Source: Pseudisothecium myosuroides
Taxonomy: Eukaryota > Streptophyta > Bryopsida > Hypnales > Lembophyllaceae
NCBI GenBank assembly: GCA_951799445.1
Contig: OX637287.1
Span: 47,893,724-47,957,723, forward strand
Length of the DNA: 64,000 nt
Direction of reading: 5' to 3'
Numbering within the stretch: the stretch's first letter is position 1; each line of letters begins with the position of its first letter. The notes under the pieces were generated by a model that ran no database searches, had not been told where the DNA came from, and saw nothing but the letters and a program-made list of their open reading frames with translations. Below, in pieces: positions 59,701 through 64,000 of the stretch. Position numbers and translations under genes: made by a program.

Positions 59701-60970
59701 TCAATTTTGGGGTCATTGGGGGTGGCCACAAACATGTATCTCATACCTCCCATTGCTTTCCTTTACACCTATAGGACGAAGTCTGCTCGCGAGGTATTAT
59801 GCTTATGCTCTCTATTGTTGCCTCAATTTTGTGTTTTTCAAATACCAAACTCTCCTACTTGCATTGCCATCACATTTTCTATGGAGTGAAAAAATGACCT
59901 TTGGTAGTTCAAAAGCAATTGTAAATCATTTTTAGCAATTGACCCCCACAAGCATAAACCGACCTTGATAATAAATACTTTGTTCTAGGGTATAGTTAAA
60001 ATTATGTGTAGAGTCAAATACCGTGCATGGCAATATGGGTTGGCAAAAAACAATTCTTAAAATAATTTATTAAAATTTTAGTTTCATTATTTTTTGTGTG
60101 GAGAAAAGACAAATTTTGAAAATTTATGAAAATTTGAAGCAATATTACTATTTTTAGCATCTGCCAAACTTGATTTCCCAACTTTACATAAACATTCAGC
60201 ATGAAATGTTGCCCTTGATAGTCGAGTATGGTAAAATCCACCTGATTGAGTAAATAATTTTATCTTGTGCAAGGATCAAGACAAATGTAAAGTCATCACA
60301 AATTGTAGATGCAAAAATTTTGCATATAATTTGTACTTTGCATTTTCTTTGGTCAATTTATTGATCATTTTACAATTAATGAGGTATGATACGTTAGTAT
60401 GAAAGTGGTTCAATTTGTTTTATTTCATTTCATATATTCAATGTTCATATTTTCACACATTGTGAATAGTATTTTCATACTCCAAATTTGGTATCATTCT
60501 TTTGACACACTTTATTTTTTGATGTAGAGATAGGACCAAGTATATAAGGAATTTTATTGAAATGGTGGTATTTCATACACCATTTTCAGACCTCACAATC
60601 TAAATCGTAAAAGTACCATCTAGGACTAGTATAGATTTCAGACTGCAAGGTCTAAACCATAAAAGTGCCAAAGTTGAAGAATGACGTCATTTTAACAAAA
60701 TTCCCCATGTATGCATTAACCATGTTAACAATCATCTTGTTCAAAAACTTAGAAACAAATTACTCGTGTTTGCAGAGCTCACCCGTTCAGCCGCCTTGGT
60801 TCCTACCCACGTGGTGGGTCGTGCTTCTTGTGAATGCTATTATTATCCTTTTTATGCTCATCGTCGGAGTCGGCTTCGGGACATGGGGGGGCATGAGCAA
60901 TATAATTCGGCAAGTTCACACTTTTGGGTTTTTTGATAGTTGCTTTCAGTGTCCACCCAAACCGAAATGA
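50716..60970 (+). CDS. AUX1/LAX-like: AUX1/LAX-family auxin influx carrier
   Basis: Eight exons: 50716-50913, 53112-53300, 55030-55142, 55570-55753, 57756-57853, 58923-59130, 59539-59793 and 60776-60970. All introns are GT-AG and the joined frame is 479 residues, close to the 485 of Arabidopsis AUX1. These are proton-coupled auxin importers of the amino acid/auxin permease family with about 11 membrane helices, in the plasma membrane. Family landmarks in order: VWDAW, PYALSQMG, YGLLGAW, the segment YYANSSLDKRQW, GVKHTGAKDKVEFFTG, FGGHGITIEI, YWSAGD, SNAFSVLP, FFGPINS, and the C-terminal RQVHTFGFFDSCFQC. The first 45 residues are Gly/Ala/Thr-rich and not conserved. Many positions differ from seed-plant AUX1, so it may be a divergent clade, and substrate is inferred. 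Introns are 0.4-2.2 kb and loaded with transposons. A start at ATG 50716 is chosen; Met4 is equally possible. Confidence 0.92.
51343..51644. mobile_element. MITE family M1, copy 5 (AUX1-like intron 1)
   Basis: ATGGCCAATTTCATTAAAAT to ATGAAATTCGCCAT, collinear with the copy at 36012-36322 (CAGTTCAGACCG.CAGTCTGA.CTG, then CCTAGAT words). Non-coding. Confidence 0.85.
52613..52736. mobile_element. MITE family M1, copy 6 (AUX1-like intron 1)
   Basis: Short copy: GAAATTGTGTTAAAATGGCG on the left and CGCCATCTTAACGAAATATT on the right, with the GACCGCACGGACTAAAT centre. Confidence 0.7.
53400..54334 (+). mobile_element. TTAA-family element, intact (935 bp), AUX1-like intron 2
   Basis: TTAA at 53396-53399 and 54335-54338. 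Ends CCCCTAAAAGCCCG and CTTGGGCCTTTAGGGG. Same length as the copy at 21624-22558, opposite orientation. The interior holds no frame with a transposase motif. It lies in the sense orientation of the intron. Confidence 0.85.
54651..54842. mobile_element. 192-bp MITE, copy 1 (AUX1-like intron 2)
   Basis: Bounded by TACACTGAATAGGGGTATTA and TAATACCCCTATTCAGTGTA. If TA is the target duplication it is a mariner-type MITE. Nearly identical in length and sequence to 58369-58560. Confidence 0.85.
55180..55320. mobile_element. Pogo/mariner-like MITE (AUX1-like intron 3)
   Basis: CAGTAGAACCTCTCTTAGTG on the left and its inverse CACTACGAGAGGTTCTACTG on the right; TA precedes the left end. CAGT.GAACCTC is the usual pogo/Tigger-type end. 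141 bp. Confidence 0.8.
56151..57129. mobile_element. Diverged TTAA-type element (AUX1-like intron 4)
   Basis: CCCTTCATTGCCTAAAG at the left and CTTAGGCAATGAGGGA at the right are inverted repeats. The right side is followed by TTAA; the left flank reads CTAAA. The interior is unlike the other TTAA copies. Non-coding. Confidence 0.55.
57146..57354. mobile_element. Short TTAA-flanked element (AUX1-like intron 4)
   Basis: TTAA at 57142-57145 and 57355-57358 with ends TCCTTGAACTCCC and GCGCTTAGGAG. Only 209 bp, abutting the previous element; probably an internal deletion product. Confidence 0.5.
57500..57690. mobile_element. Pogo/mariner-like MITE (AUX1-like intron 4)
   Basis: CAGTAAAACCTCCCTAAGTC and GACTTAGGGAGGTTCTACTG are inverted ends; TA flanks both (57498-57499, 57691-57692). 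It contains two copies of AATCTTGTCAGACTGGTCC. It ends 65 bp before exon 5. Confidence 0.85.
58369..58560. mobile_element. 192-bp MITE, copy 2 (AUX1-like intron 5)
   Basis: Bounded by TACATTGAATAGGGGTGTTA and TAATACCCCTATTCAATGTA. Same length as copy 1 at 54651-54842 and only a handful of differences. Confidence 0.85.
58654..58746. mobile_element. Stowaway-like MITE remnant (AUX1-like intron 5)
   Basis: Left TACTGCCTTTGTCTCAAATT and right TTATTTTGACACAGAGGGAGTA recall the Stowaway end CTCCCTCCGT with TA targets. About 90 bp, diverged at the left. Confidence 0.55.
60547..60708. mobile_element. MITE family M1, copy 7 (AUX1-like intron 7)
   Basis: GGAATTTTATTGAAATGGTG and its inverse near GACGTCATTTTAACAAAATTCC; centre TCTAGGACTAGTATAGATTTC. 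It ends about 70 bp before exon 8. Confidence 0.7.
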
Positions 60971-61279
60971 TGGATAGTAAGTACATAGAAAATCAAGCTA
61001 TGCTAAAACTGTACCACGACCATCCGTATAAATTAGAAATGAAAAATAGTGCAATTTTATTGTGGATTGTAGATACTAAGTTGAGGATAGGGTTAATGAC
61101 TAGTATAATATAGTGTCAAAAGGACACAGGAATAGACATACAGGCTACATTCAATATATTGTATTGTAATGAATTGTAGTATATTATAACACTTTAATTC
61201 TCACTTTTCAAGCAACAATGCATTTTCAAATTTAGTGATTTTCATGATAAATGTAGCTTTTGTCAGTGCAAGGCCTCCT

Positions 61280-61436
61280 CATAACATTCAGTAGCATGTG
61301 TTAATGTTGCTTTGGTTCTACAGTGATGGTGAGCCTCAACATTCTCCACCTGTCTAATTCATCAGTAGCTACTAATGAAGCACTGTTGGGGTGTGGAATA
61401 TACCACACCATCACTGTAGAGCTACTGAATGTTATG
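61280..61436. mobile_element. MITE-like inverted repeat downstream of the AUX1-like gene
   Basis: CATAACATTCAGTAGC and GCTACTGAATGTTATG bound 157 bp, with CTACAGTGATGGTG mirrored inside. CTC lies on both sides and may be the target duplication. Possibly in the 3' flank of the carrier gene. Confidence 0.65.
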
Positions 61437-63952
61437 CTCCAAAGCTGATAAACTTTTCAATAGTTTCATTCTAAATTTAGAATGTGTTCACACTTGATGT
61501 TAGCACTTGATGTTAGCGGTGATGTTTGATGTGAGTTTGGTCTAGATATAGATCTAAATTTGTTCCTAAGACCCTCCGTAATACCACTTTAATAACAAGT
61601 GCGAACATATATTTAGTCTCTAGAGTTTTCATATCCTCAACAATATTAAAGAAAAACCCATATCTAGTTCAAAGTTATGTGGTGGAATTGGAAAAAAATC
61701 TAGTTACAATTTGCAAATATTGGCAAAAAATTGGTGAAAAAATCTACAAAATTTCTATTTAGAGTAAAGAAATAGAGAAAATAACTAGACGAGGTACTTG
61801 GAAAAATGATTCAATATGGAAATTAATAGAAAATAGCTAATAAAAGTCAAAAAATATCCCAAACGTTGATGTCTAATTTGTATGGTAAGTGTAACTTGTC
61901 CTAATTCCTTACAGTCAATTGTGGGACCTTTAATGAACAAATTTTTAATTTACATTGACTACTAAAATAGTTCATGTTTGTATTGCAATGCATTATTGTT
62001 AGAAGTTTATGCTAAATCTAGTGAGTGGAGTGGTATTAAATCTTCAAATTAACATGTATTTGTAACATGCGACAAATATGAGGCCATTATTGATTATTAG
62101 TGAACTTCATTAGAAATATTCCAAAAGTCATGAAACTCATCCTTTCTTTGGTCCCATATTGCAGATTGTATTTTAATTTTTGTTCAACTTGTATTTTTTG
62201 GAAATGGCAAGGCATGATTGCATGTTATCTAATTTCATTGGGTGCTTTCTTCCTAAAGAGTCATTAAATTTCCACCTTTGCCAAATGAGAGGATCAAACA
62301 CGTAATGTATCCTCATCCTTTTACAACACCAATCCTTTGCCACCAACTAGAATATAAATCTTTGTAGCTGCTCATGCATGGACAAAGAGATAGTATGCTC
62401 AAATTCAATGTTGAGTTTTAAAAATAACCTATAGAAGTTGAAGAATTATTTGAAGCAACCAATGGGAGTTGCAGCATTTTGTACTTCAAGTATTAAAGGT
62501 CGTCTAATGTCAATAATAGGGGTTCCCATGGCCTCAACTTCAAAAAATTTGTAGTATATTCATATAAATCCTAAAAATTCTCAAACTAGTTGCATTAACT
62601 TTTGCTTTCATTTATTAATATCATGATATGATATTTTTTCCAAATTGTATTCATAATTGTTGGTTGGAAAAAAGTGTTTATTTTAGGTGTAGACACCTTT
62701 TCAATACTTTAAGTGGTGCAAATTTGTTTTTGACTTTGGTCATCACCAACCTCAAGGTAAAGGAAGGCATATTATCCTAAGTGATAAGCACTTAGAAACA
62801 CTTGAGTTAGCTACAACCAATAGGCTTTGAAGGCTCTTTAGCTTGCTTTATTAATTAAAGACATTATCTAGAATATAGACACATAACATTTTAGATTTCA
62901 TGATTTATAACATGGGTGCGTAATAAAAACTCAAAACTGTCTTATTTATCATTTCAAGTAATTGTATAAATTAGTAAAAAATATTGAAATAATAGTGTAA
63001 AGTAATTTATAAAGTTTCAAGATAATTGAAATAGACAACATTGCTTTTATCTACTATTGTATTTAGCTGCAAATCTTTTTACTTGGCTTTTCATAAGCTC
63101 TAAAATGGTAAATTTGATCAATCAACTTTCAAATATTAATTGTTCAATTAGTTAATATGAAGACACTAAAGGTCAAAGTAAACTAAATATTAAGATAAAA
63201 ATACAATGGATTGACAAAGTACTAGGTCATTCAAATCTTTAGCCTCATTGTAGAAAATAGTAATTGTTGAACCACACAAGTAGTAAATAAAGATTTTTTA
63301 CCAAAAAGTGGTAGGGAGTCCCGTCCCCCCCACCTAAAAAATTCCCCGTGGGATGTGAAATCGAAAAAGTGAAACCACCCCCATGATGTCAATTATGTTT
63401 TTTTTTCCAAAATCAATCGTTGTTGAACGCTTGCCGTCGATCTCAGAAGGAACGAGAGAAAGAAAAAGGAGCCCCCCAAAATGTCACCAATTTTCGAAAT
63501 GAAAATAAAAGTATTGATCATATTGCACTGAAAGCGTTCACTATTGTTGAATAGATTAGGGTTTATAGTGCAAGAATTCAAACACGTTGGGTGACTTCTA
63601 TCAAACTCAGACATTTGCAAAGACTGCGGGCGAGACTGCGGGAACTTTGGGGCACCAACATTTGAAGTTGAAGGACTTTTTCTTGCTGCAAGGTTTTTCT
63701 TTACTAGAGCGTGCTTACAAGAGTGTATTATTGTGCTTCTCGAGGCTTAATCATTGCATAAGACCAATAGTCTCAACAATGTTGTACATTGCTTGACAAT
63801 TTTGCATCCCACGAAGACTCCTTGTTTTTGAATTGAGAATGGCAATTGCCTTCACTTGTAGCATACATTATAGAAACCCAAGAGCTGGGTTCGAGCTCGA
63901 GGGGATGCTTTCAAGTGTTAGTTGCTAGTGTAGCTTTTGCATTTGGGTAGCT
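61437..63952. other. Spacer, nothing recognised
   Basis: AT-rich sequence without inverted ends I can match. A C-rich stretch at 63310-63400 and frames at 63393-63620 (minus) and 63587-63796 (plus) show no known domain. Confidence 0.35.
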
Positions 63953-64000
63953 ATGGAGAATGTTGGGACTAGTTTTAGGGTTAGTGGAGGTGTTTGGAAG
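63953..64000 (+). CDS. Possible gene start running off the window
   Basis: ATG at 63953 opens a frame that remains open to the last base (16 codons, beginning MENVGTSFRVSGG). The preceding 150 bases are GC-richer than the region before. Too short to identify; it may be chance. Confidence 0.15.
   Translation, partial: MENVGTSFRVSGGVWK

Noticed and set aside
59525..59935. 136-residue frame overlapping AUX1-like exon 7
   Set aside because: Out of frame with the carrier and lacks domain support; the frame beginning at 59539 matches AUX1.

Overview
This window looks like nuclear DNA of a land plant. It is AT-rich and holds four recognisable protein genes, three of them split by GT-AG introns of about 0.25 to 2.2 kb. 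The proteins are a REVERSION-TO-ETHYLENE-SENSITIVITY1/TMEM222 protein, an AUX1/LAX auxin influx carrier and an eight-cysteine lipid-transfer protein, plus a small FCP1-like HAD protein. The first three families together suggest an embryophyte. The sequence does not fix the lineage; a non-flowering plant is possible because the carrier and lipid-transfer protein look divergent, but that is inference. I see no rRNA, tRNA, CRISPR array or bacterial-type operon.

Layout. 1-10.4 kb is a nest of DNA transposons: two inverted copies of one CACTA family facing each other around a tiny third CACTA element, a 1.08-kb foldback, and a 3.75-kb non-autonomous CACTA element that carries a 1.39-kb hairpin. 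10.4-12.4 kb is a decayed retroelement gag-like (zinc-knuckle) region on the minus strand. 12.9-22.6 kb is dominated by TTAA-flanked elements with CCCCTAAA ends and by TA-flanked mariner-type MITEs. 23.4-28.6 kb holds the RTE1-like gene, with a tandemly triplicated segment at its probable 5' UTR splice donor. 29.58-30.30 kb is the intronless FCP1-like gene. 30.3-37.1 kb holds more MITEs and two GC-richer patches that may be gene remnants. 37.28-39.46 kb is the lipid-transfer protein gene, whose exon 3 supplies a tail behind a transmembrane segment; intron 1 contains a tandem duplication that created a second in-frame exon-like segment, and the duplicate is split by a MITE. 41-49.7 kb is again nested repeats. 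50.7-60.97 kb is an intact eight-exon AUX1/LAX-like gene (479 aa) whose introns hold at least ten small transposons. The rest, to 64 kb, is mostly featureless, with one possible gene start at the very end.

The genes do not form a pathway cluster. The ethylene-receptor regulator and the auxin carrier are both hormone-related, but their proximity is probably coincidence. The most distinctive features are a large TTAA-flanked inverted-repeat family that resembles piggyBac ends, the transmembrane version of a lipid-transfer protein with a duplicated phase 1-1 exon candidate, and several foldback elements that could form long hairpin RNAs. No coding gene for a transposase was seen, so all the DNA transposons here appear non-autonomous.
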